64,000 nt of DNA from assembly GCA_963800975.1 (NCBI GenBank), contig CAWDDB010000021.1:414758-478757 (forward strand), in the 5' to 3' direction. Under the pieces are notes generated by a model. That model had not been told where the DNA came from. It was given only the letters and a program-made list of their open reading frames with translations, and did not search any database. Below are positions 16,747 through 26,732 of the stretch, piece by piece (positions within the stretch are counted from its first letter, which is position 1; every line of letters begins with the position of its first letter). A program made the position numbers and the translations under genes. The stretch is from JALYGY01 sp963800975. GTDB taxonomy: Bacteria > Actinomycetota > Rubrobacteria > Rubrobacterales > Rubrobacteraceae.

Positions 16747-17361
16747 CTACCCTTTCTCCAGGCTCTCGAGCGCGTCCGCCGCGGCGCGGCGCAGGCTCCG
16801 ACCGGCGTCGGTCTCGAACACCTTCTGCAGGTCTGCGCGGGCCCTGGCGCGCTCGCCCAGGGCCGCGAGGGCCGAGGCCCGATTGTAGTAGGCGATGCCC
16901 AGCCTTGGGTCGTCTTTTATCGCCCGGTCCGCTGCCTCGAGGGCTCCGCGCGGGTCGCCGGCGGCGTCGAGGCTCGCCGCGAGCGCCGAGTGGTAGCGGG
17001 GGAGGGGGCGGCGGGAGACGAGTTCTTCGTATAGGCCGACGGCCTTCCCGTACTCGCCCTTGCGGAAAGACATCCCGGCGCGACGCTCGTCCGGTATCAC
17101 GGCGCGTGACATGATGGCGGTGAGGACCGTTGCCCCCGCCAGGTAAACGAGGAGCACGACGCCGTAGTTGTAGACGGTGGCTTGCGCCATCACGAGGGGC
17201 AGGCCCGCGATGAATACGCCGGTCGAGAGCGGGGGGATCAGTCGCAAGAAGAAGTCCCTGTAGGCGCCGAAGCGCAACAGGTCGCGGTTCTGGCGCCCGA
17301 TAAAGAAAGTAAAGATCGCCAGGGTGACCAGGGCGCCTATCGTGGGGTAGATGAGGTTCAC
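16747..17361 (-). CDS. Membrane protein with TPR repeats (paralogue 2)
   Basis: 204 residues. Three or so hydrophobic helices in the first 85 residues, then TPR-like helices from about 95 (FRKGEYGKAVGLYEEL, then AYYNRASALAALGERARARADL). Start GTG overlaps the stop of the upstream paralogue as GTGA, so the two are translationally coupled. Both share the order TM, linker, TPR and the phrase AYYNRA, so they arose by tandem duplication. Role unknown; TPRs bind proteins, so a membrane scaffold is plausible. Confidence 0.8.
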   Translation of the reverse strand: MNLIYPTIGALVTLAIFTFFIGRQNRDLLRFGAYRDFFLRLIPPLSTGVFIAGLPLVMAQATVYNYGVVLLVYLAGATVLTAIMSRAVIPDERRAGMSFRKGEYGKAVGLYEELVSRRPLPRYHSALAASLDAAGDPRGALEAADRAIKDDPRLGIAYYNRASALAALGERARARADLQKVFETDAGRSLRRAAADALESLEKG

Positions 17362-17960
17362 GAGAGGTTTTCGAGCATCTTTCGAACCGCGGTGCGAAAG
17401 CGGCGCGGGAGGTCCACCTCGAGCGCCTTATTCAGGTCCTTGACCGCCAGGTTCGTCTTGCCCGTCCGCCGGCGGACGAGGGCGCGGTTGTAGTAGGCGA
17501 TGCCGTACTCGGGGTCCTCTTCTATGGCCTTCGTCGAGGCCTCGATCGACTCCTCGTAGCGCTCCGAGGCCCCGAGCGCCGCCCCTAGGAAGGCGTTGTT
17601 GCGCGCGAGCGGCTTCTCCTCGGCGAGCTGGCCGAAGAGCTCGGCCGACCTCGGGTATTCGCGCCGGCGGAAGGCCCTGTTGGCCTGGCGTTCGAGCGAA
17701 GAGATGGAGAAGTAGCTCGAGGCGACGATGCCAACGCCCGAAAGGACCATCCAGGTGACCAGCACCGAGTTCTCGCGGAAGGTCTGGACCACGAACAGGC
17801 TCAGGGCCATAAGCAGGAGGACGCCGAAAGGTAGCGCCTTGCGCGCGACGTCGCCCCACGCCTTGGCCCTGACCAGGTCCCTGTTGGAGGTGTAGATAGT
17901 CTGCCAGGTCAGGAAGACGAGGAGAAAGACCAGGATTATGGGTATGGCTCCCGTTCCCAA
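17358..17960 (-). CDS. Membrane protein with TPR repeats (paralogue 1)
   Basis: About 200 residues: two to four N-terminal helices (IPIILVFLLVFLTWQTIY, then VLLLMALSLFVVQTF) followed by TPR units containing RRREYPRSAELFGQLAEE and YGIAYYNRALVRRRTG. The long reading to 18239 overlaps DUF1802 and is rejected. TTG 17960, with TAGGGGG about 5-11 bases upstream, gives a length matching its 204-residue paralogue. The DUF1802 stop lies 12 bases upstream, so the three genes form one operon. Confidence 0.75.
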   Translation of the reverse strand: MGTGAIPIILVFLLVFLTWQTIYTSNRDLVRAKAWGDVARKALPFGVLLLMALSLFVVQTFRENSVLVTWMVLSGVGIVASSYFSISSLERQANRAFRRREYPRSAELFGQLAEEKPLARNNAFLGAALGASERYEESIEASTKAIEEDPEYGIAYYNRALVRRRTGKTNLAVKDLNKALEVDLPRRFRTAVRKMLENLS

Positions 17961-17971
17961 GCCGGAACCCC

Positions 17972-18556
17972 CTACGATCCAACCGGCGCCGGTTCGAGGC
18001 GGCGCAGCTCCCGGAGCGCGGGCGCGACGAGCCTCTCGAAGCTTACCTCCTCCAGGGCGGGGCGCGACCCAGCCGTGGAGACGGGCTCCTCCAGCTCGAT
18101 CCAGCTCTTGCACCCCGCGTAGGACTCGCTCCAGGGTAGCTCCGCCGGCCCGGGCAGGAGATAGGCGCGCAGGACGAGTACCGTCAGCGGCTTTTTCGGG
18201 CGCCACTTGAAGCGGCTCTCGGCGTACTCCGGTGTCCACATGTGGTATGGGTCGAGGGCTTCGAGCGCTTCCGGCTCGGATACCTCGTACGCCCCCCTGA
18301 CCTCGGCGAAGGACGTGAAGCGCAGGGGCCCGTCATCCGTGAGGTCTGGGATCTCGCGCATCAGCCGCCTGTAGTCTGGCTTGAGGAGATCGGGCCTCTG
18401 GTGCTCGTAACCGGGGAGGAGCAGAAAGCGCTCCTTCGGAACGGCGAACGCCTTCTCGCGTATGCCGCCCTTGCGGACCACGATGGCCGTCTCGCCCCGC
18501 TCCAGGGCCTCGACGGCGACAGCCCATTCCTTGAGCGTGTGTCGCAGCGTTTCCAA
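17972..18556 (-). CDS. DUF1802 family protein
   Basis: 194 residues matching the DUF1802 pattern: LKEWAVAVEALERGETAIVV, then RKGGIREKAF, then FLLLPGYEHQRPDLLKPDYR. No function is established for the family, though it co-occurs with mobile and RNA-related genes in some bacteria. Start ATG 18556 with AAAGGATC nearby. First gene of an apparent three-gene operon with two TPR membrane proteins. Its promoter overlaps that of fumC. Confidence 0.88.
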   Translation of the reverse strand: METLRHTLKEWAVAVEALERGETAIVVRKGGIREKAFAVPKERFLLLPGYEHQRPDLLKPDYRRLMREIPDLTDDGPLRFTSFAEVRGAYEVSEPEALEALDPYHMWTPEYAESRFKWRPKKPLTVLVLRAYLLPGPAELPWSESYAGCKSWIELEEPVSTAGSRPALEEVSFERLVAPALRELRRLEPAPVGS

Positions 18557-18570
18557 AGGATCACCTCTCG

Positions 18571-18600
18571 TATAATGCGTCTCGTCCAGAGCGGATTATA
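18571..18600. promoter_or_regulatory. Face-to-face -10 elements for DUF1802 and fumC
   Basis: TATAAT at 18571-18576 reads toward fumC, and ATTATA at 18595-18600 is TATAAT on the reverse strand reading toward DUF1802. The predicted start points (about 18583 forward, 18588 reverse) nearly coincide, so the two promoters would exclude each other. No clear -35 box is visible for either. Confidence 0.5.
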
Positions 18601-18634
18601 TGCCCTGAACGTCCGAGCTTCGACGGGAGGAGCC

Positions 18635-20032
<1,398 letters not shown>

Positions 20033-20073
20033 GATCCACCAATTAGGCCATTTGCCGTGAGAGTGGGGGTTAC

Positions 20074-20090
20074 TGCCCGAGTATCGGGCA
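20074..20090. terminator. Bidirectional terminator between fumC and typA
   Basis: TGCCCGA and TCGGGCA flank a 3-base loop, with outer GTGAG/CTCAC at 20057 and 20092 adding to the stem. Lies between two convergent genes, the usual place for a shared terminator. Confidence 0.6.
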
Positions 20091-20114
20091 CCTCACCAGT
20101 TGCCGAAATAGAGG

Positions 20115-21896
20115 TCACTTTCTCATGCCGGGTTCGAGAACCTTTTTGCGGAGGCGAATGGACTTCGGTGTGATCTCGACGAGTTCGTCTTCGCCGACGT
20201 ATTCGAGGGCGTCTTCCAAAGTCACCTTGCGCACGGGCGTGAGGTTGAGAGCGTCGTCGGCGCCTGCGGAGCGGACGTTGGTGAGCTTCTTGTTCTTGCA
20301 GACGTTGACGTTGAGGTCGTTCTCGCGGTTGTTCTCGCCGACGACCATGCCGACGTAGACGTCGGTGGCTGGCGTGATGAAGAAGTCACCGCGCTCCTGG
20401 AGCTTCCAGATGGAGTAAGCGAAGGCGCTCCCGGCCTCCGACGCCACTAGGCTGCCGTTCTGGCGGGTCTTGAGTTCACCGGCCCACGGCGCGTAGCCGT
20501 CGAAGACGTGGCTCATGATGCCCTCGCCCTGGGTCATGGTCAGAAACTGGGTACGAAAACCGAAGAGGGCGCGAGAGGGTATCTTGAACTCTATCCGGGT
20601 GCGCGAGCCCTGCGGCTCTACGTTCACGAGCTGGCCCTTGCGGCCAGAGAGAACCCCGATTACGGTCGAGGCGAACCGGTCGGGCACGTCGATGACGAGG
20701 CGCTCGAAAGGCTCGTGATTCTTGCCCTCGATCTCGCGCACGATAACCCTCGGGGCGCCGACCTGCACCTCGTATCCCTCGCGGCGCATGGTCTCCAGCA
20801 GGATCGAGAGGTGCAGCTCGCCGCGCCCGGAGACCTCGAACTCGTCGGGACGTAGCTCCTCGACGCGCAAAGATACGTTGGTCTGCACCTCCTTTTTCAG
20901 GCGATCCCTGAGGTGGCGCGAGGTGACGTACCTGCCCTCCTTGCCTGCGAAGGGGGAGGTGCTCGGACCGAAAAGCATGCTGACCGTCGGCTCGTCCACC
21001 GTGATAGCCGGCAGCGCCTCGGGGGCCATCAGGTCGGCGACGGTCTCCCCGATCTGGGCGTCGTCGATACCGGAGAGGGCCACGATGTCGCCAGCGCCCA
21101 CCTCCTCGGCCTCGATGCGCCGCAGCCCGAGGTGCGTGTAGGGCTGCGCGACACGCGTCTTCGTCGTCGTGCCGTCCTTATGGATCAAGGTGACGAGCTC
21201 ACCACGCCCGACTCTGCCGCGGCGCACGCGCCCCACCACGATGCGCCCCAGGTACTCGGAGTAGTCGAGGTTGGCGACCAGCATCTGGAAGGGGGCGGCG
21301 AGGTTTGCCTCGGGAGCGGGGATCTGCTCGAGGACGGTCTCGAAGAGCTCGCGCATGTCGTCGCGCGGGATCTCGACGTCCCTGAAGGCTTTGGCCTCGC
21401 GGGCGACGGCGTACAGGATCGGGAAATCGAGTTGCTCGTCGGAGGCACCGAGATCGGCCATCAGGTCGAAGGTGAGGTCGATCACCTCGTCGGGCCGGGC
21501 GTCCTGGCGGTCGATCTTGTTTACCACCACGATGGGCTTGAGACCCAGCTCCAGGGCCTTGCGAAGCACGAAGCGCGTCTGGGGCATCGGGCCCTCGACG
21601 GCGTCCACCAGAAGCAGGCAGCCGTCGACCATGCCGAGGACACGCTCGACCTCGCCGCCGAAGTCGGTGTGGCCGGGGGTGTCTACGATGTTGATCTTGA
21701 CGCCTTCGTACTCCACGGCGGTGTTCTTGGCCAGGATGGTTATGCCGCGCTCCTTCTCGAGCACGTTGGTGTCCATGGCGCGTTCGGCGATCTCCTGCCC
21801 GTGTCCGAGCTCGAGGGTTTGCGTGAGCATTCCATCGACGAGCGTAGTCTTGCCGTGGTCGACGTGCGAGATGATGGCGATGTTCCGGTACTCCAT
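20115..21896 (-). CDS. typA: Ribosome-associated GTPase TypA/BipA
   Basis: Translational GTPase of 593 residues that binds the 70S ribosome and aids 50S assembly under stress. G1 is SHVDHGKTTL (about 10-19), G3 is DTPGHTDF, and G4 is NKID. EF-G-like domains III and V follow, then the TypA-specific C-terminal domain (from about 480) with NVNVCKNKKLTNVRSAG. The length is slightly below the about 605 of E. coli. Start ATG with AGGAGAATTC upstream. Single gene on its strand. Confidence 0.96.
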   Translation of the reverse strand: MEYRNIAIISHVDHGKTTLVDGMLTQTLELGHGQEIAERAMDTNVLEKERGITILAKNTAVEYEGVKINIVDTPGHTDFGGEVERVLGMVDGCLLLVDAVEGPMPQTRFVLRKALELGLKPIVVVNKIDRQDARPDEVIDLTFDLMADLGASDEQLDFPILYAVAREAKAFRDVEIPRDDMRELFETVLEQIPAPEANLAAPFQMLVANLDYSEYLGRIVVGRVRRGRVGRGELVTLIHKDGTTTKTRVAQPYTHLGLRRIEAEEVGAGDIVALSGIDDAQIGETVADLMAPEALPAITVDEPTVSMLFGPSTSPFAGKEGRYVTSRHLRDRLKKEVQTNVSLRVEELRPDEFEVSGRGELHLSILLETMRREGYEVQVGAPRVIVREIEGKNHEPFERLVIDVPDRFASTVIGVLSGRKGQLVNVEPQGSRTRIEFKIPSRALFGFRTQFLTMTQGEGIMSHVFDGYAPWAGELKTRQNGSLVASEAGSAFAYSIWKLQERGDFFITPATDVYVGMVVGENNRENDLNVNVCKNKKLTNVRSAGADDALNLTPVRKVTLEDALEYVGEDELVEITPKSIRLRKKVLEPGMRK

Positions 21897-22085
21897 GAAT
21901 TCTCCTGGCGCGCTCCTCTCACCACGTCATGCGCGCCCTATCACGACAGGTGCCGAGGGATCAAGGTAACGAAAAGGCCCACGCGACGCGAGCCACCCGA
22001 ACCCATAGTGTACCGCACACCCCGGCGACTATCGGGCGTGGGGCAGGGCGCACCGGCCTTTCGCGCGCCACGGCGGGGTACTTTG

Positions 22086-22091
22086 TATAAT
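22086..22091 (+). promoter_or_regulatory. -10 element of the PGM1-like gene
   Basis: TATAAT preceded by TTTG, 19 bases before the ATG at 22111, with AGGGATAGGG in between as a ribosome-binding site. The rest of 21897-22110 is G/C-rich and shows no gene. Confidence 0.5.
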
Positions 22092-22110
22092 TGCCGGCCA
22101 AGGGATAGGG

Positions 22111-23661
22111 ATGGACAGCTTAACGTCTACGCCGGGACAGGTACAGGGCATGCCCGAGATGGGCTCCGCCGAGGAGCTCCGGCTTTTCGCGCGGATCCAG
22201 GAGCGGTTGAGGCCCCTAGCGGAGAGGCTGGTCGCCGACCCGCGCATCCCGCAGACGGTCGTAGTGGTCCCCAGCCTCACGCTGGATCCCGAGGAGCTGG
22301 CAAAGATCACGGGCGCGCACCACTACGAGGAGCGGCTGCTGTGCATGCTGATGTTGCTGCGGATGCCGCGTACGCGCCTCGTCTTGGTCACGAGCCAGCA
22401 GGTGGCGTCGGCCATCGTGGACTACTACCTGCACCTGCTCCCAGGCGTGCCGCTGCGCCACGCCCGCAGCAGGCTCACGCTCCTGAGCTGCCACGACTCA
22501 TCGGACCAGCCGCTCACGAAGAAGATCCTGGACCGGCCGCGCCTGATCGAACGCATAAAGGCCGCCATCGCGGATCCCGATTCGGCGCACATGACCTGCT
22601 TCAACAGCACGGCGCTCGAGCGGAGCCTCGCGGTGCGCCTGGGCATACCGCTGTACGGTAACGACCCCGAGCTGAACTACCTCGGCACGAAGAGCGGGAG
22701 CCGCCGGGTGTTCCGGGAGGCGGGCGTCCCGCTGCCCGACGGGTTCGAAGACCTGCGCGACGCGACGGATATCTTCGAGGCCGTCGTCGAGCTCAAGCGG
22801 CGCGAGCCGGGGCTGCGTCGCGTCGCGGTCAAGCTGGACGAGGGCTTCTCTGGTGAGGGCAACGCGGTGTTCCGCTTCGATGGTGCCCCGGAGGGCAGGG
22901 ACCTCGAAAGGTGGGTGAGGGGGGAGCTACCGAGCCGCATCAAGTTCGAGTCGAACGGCGAGTCGTGGGAGCGTTACTGCCAGAAGTTCGAGGAGATGGG
23001 CGGCATCGTCGAGTGCTGGGTCGAGGGGGGAGAGGTGCGGTCCCCGTCGGTGCAGTGCCGCATAAACCCGCTCGGGGACTCGGCCGTGGTGTCGACCCAC
23101 GACCAGGTCCTCGGGGGGCCGTCGGGTCAGATCTTCCTCGGTAGCTCATTCCCCGCCGACGACGCCTACAGCCGGGACATCACCGAGGCCGGGCAAAGCG
23201 TCGGGAAGGTGCTGAGGGACCGCGGCGCGTTGGGCAGGTTCGCGATCGACTTTATCTCCGTCAGACGCGGGGAACACTGGGACCACCGCGCCATCGAGAT
23301 CAACCTGCGCAAGGGCGGCACAACGCACCCGTACCTGATCCTGCGTTTCCTGACCGACGGGGTCTACGATCCGTCGGACGGAACGTACTGCACCCCCACG
23401 GCCCAACCGTGCTACTACTATGCCTCGGACAACCTCCAGAGCCCGGCCTACAAGGGCCTGACCCCAGACGACCTCATAGACATCGCCGTGGACAACGGCC
23501 TCCACTTCGACGGCGCCACTCAGCAGGGGGTCATCTTCCACCTGATCGGGGCGCTCTCCGAGTACGGCAAGCTCGGCACCGTCTGTATTGGCGACAGCCA
23601 TGAGAGCGCCACCAGGTTCTACAACGATACCGTCACCGTCCTGGACCGCGAGGCGCAATAG
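22111..23661 (+). CDS. PGM1-related peptide ligase, ATP-grasp type
   Basis: 516 residues. An N-terminal pre-ATP-grasp region (about 45-190) has TRLVLVTSQQVASAIVDYYL and TCFNSTALERSLAVRLGIPL. A central ATP-grasp (about 200-390) has VAVKLDEGFSGEGNAVFRF and a metal/phosphate end HWDHRAIEINLRKGGTTHP. A C-terminal PGM1_C region has DNGLHFDGATQQGVIFHL. The family was first seen in peptide antibiotic (pheganomycin) synthesis, where PGM1 joins amino acids and peptides. In this phylum it often stands alone, as it does here, so the natural product, if any, is unknown. No biosynthetic neighbours are present. Confidence 0.85.
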   Translation: MDSLTSTPGQVQGMPEMGSAEELRLFARIQERLRPLAERLVADPRIPQTVVVVPSLTLDPEELAKITGAHHYEERLLCMLMLLRMPRTRLVLVTSQQVASAIVDYYLHLLPGVPLRHARSRLTLLSCHDSSDQPLTKKILDRPRLIERIKAAIADPDSAHMTCFNSTALERSLAVRLGIPLYGNDPELNYLGTKSGSRRVFREAGVPLPDGFEDLRDATDIFEAVVELKRREPGLRRVAVKLDEGFSGEGNAVFRFDGAPEGRDLERWVRGELPSRIKFESNGESWERYCQKFEEMGGIVECWVEGGEVRSPSVQCRINPLGDSAVVSTHDQVLGGPSGQIFLGSSFPADDAYSRDITEAGQSVGKVLRDRGALGRFAIDFISVRRGEHWDHRAIEINLRKGGTTHPYLILRFLTDGVYDPSDGTYCTPTAQPCYYYASDNLQSPAYKGLTPDDLIDIAVDNGLHFDGATQQGVIFHLIGALSEYGKLGTVCIGDSHESATRFYNDTVTVLDREAQ

Positions 23662-23683
23662 TAGATCCGTAATAGTAGCCGGA

Positions 23684-23696
23684 CGGGCTCAGCCCG
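23684..23696 (+). terminator. Weak terminator after the PGM1-like gene
   Basis: CGGGC and GCCCG around a 3-base loop, with GG/CC beyond an A-A mismatch, followed by CCTTTC. 22 bases after the stop. Plausible but short. Confidence 0.35.
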
Positions 23697-23870
23697 ACCC
23701 TTTCGCGCTCGCCGCGGAATTATCGTGCAAATATTCTGCAACTTTTTTGGGATTCTCTTTCCCCAAGCCACAGCAAGCATTGTCTGCGCCAGGGTATGGG
23801 AAAAGCGTCCAGCATGGCTTTTGCGAGACCGAATGTCGCCGCATGATCACGTCATGATAATGGTGAAAAA

Positions 23871-23896
23871 AGGCTTGAAATGGCCCGTTTGAGCCT
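23871..23896 (+). other. Hairpin with conserved loop before RlpA gene
   Basis: AGGCT and AGCCT pair around GAAATGGCCCGTT, with further G-T and A-T pairs. A similar hairpin with the same 14-base core TGAAATGGCCCGTT occurs at 26733-26760. It lies about 70 bases upstream of the rlpA-like start and may be in its leader. The rest of 23697-23965 shows nothing recognisable. Confidence 0.3.
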
Positions 23897-23965
23897 CAAT
23901 ACTCGTCGCCCGATGATCAGCTAATTCGGATGCCATGTACGGCTAACGCAGACGGAGGGGGATGC

Positions 23966-24577
23966 GTGAGGCTTAGATTTTCGCAACTGTTGTGTGTAGC
24001 GCTACTGGCCGGGGCTTTCCTCGTCATGTCGGACGGCCAGGCCCAGACGAAGCCCGGCCTGGCCTCCTGGTACGGACCCGGCTTCGAGGGACAACTCACG
24101 GCCAGCGGAGAGACCTTCAACCCGCACGGTTTCACGGCCGCGCACAACACCCTGCCGTTCGGCACGACGCTGAACGTCAGCTACGGAGGACGCACCGTCC
24201 AGGTGGTGGTCAACGACCGCGGCCCCTACTCGGGCGGGCGCGAGCTCGACCTCTCGCAAGGAGCCGCCGAATACCTCGGTCTCACCGCCGCCGGCGTGGA
24301 CTACGTGGATTACAACATCTCGGGCGGCGGATACGGCGGTGGCTACGGCGCGGGCAGGCCCGCGTACGCGGAGAGGGAGTACCCTGTCCAGAGAGCGGCC
24401 ACACCGGCATACTCTGCCGACGAGCGGGTTGCGGCTAGCGGCGCCTACGTGGTGCAGTCCGGAGACACCTTGTCCGGGATCGCGGCCGAGCTAGGAACCA
24501 GCGTCGGGGCGCTGGCGGCGGCGAACGGCATCGAGGATCCGAACCTTCTGTACCCGGGACAGACGATCAGCTACTGA
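23966..24577 (+). CDS. Secreted RlpA-like protein with LysM domain
   Basis: Cell-wall protein of 203 residues. A signal peptide (LLCVALLAGAFLVMSDGQAQ) is followed by a double-psi beta-barrel RlpA domain (about 30-110) with GLASWYGPGFEGQLTASGE and VVVNDRGPYSGGRELDLS. A Gly/Tyr-rich linker leads to a C-terminal LysM (about 158-203), YVVQSGDTLSGIAAELG...YPGQTISY. RlpA proteins bind or cleave peptidoglycan, and LysM binds glycan. GTG 23966, with ACGGAGGGGG upstream, is preferred to ATG 23933 because it begins the signal peptide (MRLRFSQ). The length from signal to LysM is complete. Confidence 0.88.
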   Translation: MRLRFSQLLCVALLAGAFLVMSDGQAQTKPGLASWYGPGFEGQLTASGETFNPHGFTAAHNTLPFGTTLNVSYGGRTVQVVVNDRGPYSGGRELDLSQGAAEYLGLTAAGVDYVDYNISGGGYGGGYGAGRPAYAEREYPVQRAATPAYSADERVAASGAYVVQSGDTLSGIAAELGTSVGALAAANGIEDPNLLYPGQTISY

Positions 24578-24600
24578 TCGACTGCTTCGAGACCCGCAGG

Positions 24601-25080
24601 ATGCTCGCGGAGCGCCTGCGCGAGGAGCACGCGGGTGAGATCCGGCGTATGCACCGGGATCCGAGGGTCATGGCGACCCTCGGCGGCCTCCGCTCCGACG
24701 GGGAGACCGCGCGCTACCTGCGGGACAAGCTCGATCACTGGGACCGATTCGGGTACGGGATCTGGATGTTCTGGGACCGGAACGACGGGCGGTTCGTGGG
24801 CCGCGGTGGCCTCCGGCACACCCGCGTCGAAGGCGAAGCAGAGGTGGAGCTGTCGTACGCGCTGGCGGCGGAATTCTGGAACAGGGGGCTGGCGACAGAG
24901 ATGGCGGAGGCGATCGTGCGCCTGGCCTTCGAGCGGTTCGGTCTCGAAGAGGTCGTCTCCCTCGCCCTGCCCACCAACCTGGCGTCGCGTCGCGTGATGG
25001 AGAAGGCCGGCTTCGGGTACGAGCGCGACGTCGTACACGCGGGCTCCCCGCACGTCCTGTACCGCAATACCTCCGCGTAG
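24601..25080 (+). CDS. GNAT N-acetyltransferase (RimJ/RimL type)
   Basis: Acetyltransferase of about 159 residues. The fold follows the RimJ/RimL pattern: GRFVGRGGLR, VELSYALAAEFWNRGLATEM (acetyl-CoA motif) and LPTNLASRRVMEKAGFGYERD. The in-frame codons before ATG 24601 read FETRR, which resembles the usual GNAT N-terminus (ETxRL), but no ATG, GTG or TTG precedes them. The true start could be a CTG at 24574 overlapping the rlpA stop. Target unknown. Confidence 0.85.
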   Translation: MLAERLREEHAGEIRRMHRDPRVMATLGGLRSDGETARYLRDKLDHWDRFGYGIWMFWDRNDGRFVGRGGLRHTRVEGEAEVELSYALAAEFWNRGLATEMAEAIVRLAFERFGLEEVVSLALPTNLASRRVMEKAGFGYERDVVHAGSPHVLYRNTSA

Positions 25081-25081
25081 A

Positions 25082-25099
25082 CCGGGCGGCGACGCCCGG
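25082..25099 (+). terminator. Hairpin after GNAT gene
   Basis: CCGGGCG and CGCCCGG around a 4-base loop, 1 base after the stop codon at 25080. Strong G/C stem, no T tract. Confidence 0.5.
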
Positions 25100-25174
25100 G
25101 ATCTGGCACCATCAATCGCGCGTTCAGGAAATCTGTGTAAACATTAAGCCTTGACCTGAGGATAAATCGCATCG

Positions 25175-25204
25175 AGGGCACGCCGCGGTGCCGCGGCGTG
25201 CCCT
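25175..25204. terminator. Strong palindromic terminator between convergent genes
   Basis: Fourteen-base perfect arms AGGGCACGCCGCGG and CCGCGGCGTGCCCT with only two bases between them. It overlaps the stop codon of the radical SAM gene. Likely a bidirectional terminator for the convergent GNAT and radical SAM genes. Confidence 0.6.
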
Positions 25205-26678
25205 AGCGCCTCTCGATACGCAGAAGCTGTCTCTCGGGAGACGGGGTGTCGGGGATGTCCGGGTCTCTCTCCGCGTCCCGCGAGGCCGCGGGTGTCGAAG
25301 CCTTGCGCGGCGGGTGCTTGCCGAAGCCGGTCAGGACGTTCTCGAGTACGGGCAGCAGGTTCGAGACCCGTTTCGCCCTTATGACCCAGTCCCACATGGG
25401 CTCGAGCTTCTTCCACCCGCCGGCGTACGCGGCGTGCCGCGCGCCGTCGAGTATGGTCGGCTTTGTGCGGGCGCCGCGCAGGATGTTGGGCCAGCTGTAG
25501 AAGTCCTTGTAGGCTCGCCAGTAGCCCTCCTCCAGCGCTTCGGGCGAGATCCTGGCCGGCCTGTAGACGACATGTCGCGTGTCGTAAAGGTCCCAATTCG
25601 AGTGGACGATGCGATTCGCGGCCTTCATCCTGGCGTAGAGCTCGGTGCCGGGGTAGGGGGTGAGTATGTGGAAGGTCGCGGTCTCGATGCCGTGGCTCAC
25701 GGCCCACTCGACGGTCCTTTCGAACACCGACCCGTCGTCGCCGTCCATCCCGAAGACGAAGCTGCCGTTGACCATCACGCCGAGGCCGTGCAGGCGCTCG
25801 ATCGCCGCGGCGTAGTCGCGCCCGAGGTTCTGCAGCTTGCTCTGCTCGCGCAGGTTGTCCGGGCTCAACGTCTCGAAGCCGACGAAGAGGCTCCTCAGGC
25901 CGGCCTCGGCGGCCTTCTCCAGGAGGTTGGGGCGCAGGACCGATTGCACCGTGGCGGCCGCCTGCCAGAGCCGGTTCATGCCCTTCATCCCGTCGAAGAG
26001 CGCGGTGGCAAACGGGACGTTGCCGAGGAGGTGGTCGTCCAGGAAGTAGACGTGGCGGCCCGGCAGCCGGTCTATCTCCGCGAGGGCGTCGTCCACGGCC
26101 TGCGTGTAGAAGCCTTTGCCGCCGCGGAAAAAGGCGTGCTTATAGCAGAAATCGCAGCGATGCGGGCAGCCGCGCGAGACGACTATCGAGTTGGGCACCA
26201 GGTAGAGGCGGCGTTGGATCAGGTCCCGCCTGATCGGCGGAATCCCGGCGAGCGTCCGCTCCGTCGAGCGGTAGAGCTTGCCCGGACCACCGGCGCGGTA
26301 GTCGGCGAGGAATCGGGGCCACGTGTCCTCTCCCGGCCCGATGAACACCGTGTCGGCGTGCCTGGCGGCCTCGTCTGGCAGCGAGGTCACGTGCAACCCA
26401 CCGAGGAGCGCCACGTGGGCGCCCTTCTTGCGGTAGTGGTCGGCCAGCTCGTAGGCCCGGTAGGCCGAGGTGATGTAGACCTGTATCACCACGAGGTCCG
26501 GCTCGTCAGAGAGATCCAGCGTCTCGACGTGCTCGTCCTGCAGCGTCACCTCGTCGTCTTCGTCCAGGTAGCCGGCCAGCGTGGCGAGGCCGAGGGGCGG
26601 GAAGAGGGAGTACTTGATCGGGCGGAAGAACGGGCTCTTGGCCTCGGTGAGGGCTGGCAGGATCATCTTGACCTTCAT
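25203..26678 (-). CDS. B12-binding radical SAM protein
   Basis: 491 residues. A cobalamin-binding domain (about 10-150) has VALLGGLHVTSLPDEAARHA. A radical SAM core (about 175-400) has the cluster motif RGCPHRCDFCYKH (C-x3-C-x2-C) and a GGKGFYTQAVDDALAEID segment. The family includes methyltransferases and hopanoid- or carotenoid-modifying enzymes; the order B12 then SAM resembles class B methylases such as HpnR- or BchE-type, but the substrate cannot be read. ATG 26678 has GGGAGAAGGG 2-12 bases upstream; the longer frame adds an unlikely Arg/Ser-rich tail. Confidence 0.88.
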   Translation of the reverse strand: MKVKMILPALTEAKSPFFRPIKYSLFPPLGLATLAGYLDEDDEVTLQDEHVETLDLSDEPDLVVIQVYITSAYRAYELADHYRKKGAHVALLGGLHVTSLPDEAARHADTVFIGPGEDTWPRFLADYRAGGPGKLYRSTERTLAGIPPIRRDLIQRRLYLVPNSIVVSRGCPHRCDFCYKHAFFRGGKGFYTQAVDDALAEIDRLPGRHVYFLDDHLLGNVPFATALFDGMKGMNRLWQAAATVQSVLRPNLLEKAAEAGLRSLFVGFETLSPDNLREQSKLQNLGRDYAAAIERLHGLGVMVNGSFVFGMDGDDGSVFERTVEWAVSHGIETATFHILTPYPGTELYARMKAANRIVHSNWDLYDTRHVVYRPARISPEALEEGYWRAYKDFYSWPNILRGARTKPTILDGARHAAYAGGWKKLEPMWDWVIRAKRVSNLLPVLENVLTGFGKHPPRKASTPAASRDAERDPDIPDTPSPERQLLRIERR

Positions 26679-26732
26679 ACCCTTCTCCCCAGCAGCAGTG
26701 GTCGTGGAACCGAAGCGCCTGCTACTCCGTCC

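Noticed and set aside
23697..23965. c-di-AMP (ydaO) riboswitch before the RlpA/LysM gene
   Set aside because: Only a partial match to the 3' end (CAGCTAA with nearby CGGATGCC); the GGGGGA-CCA core and pairing segments are missing.
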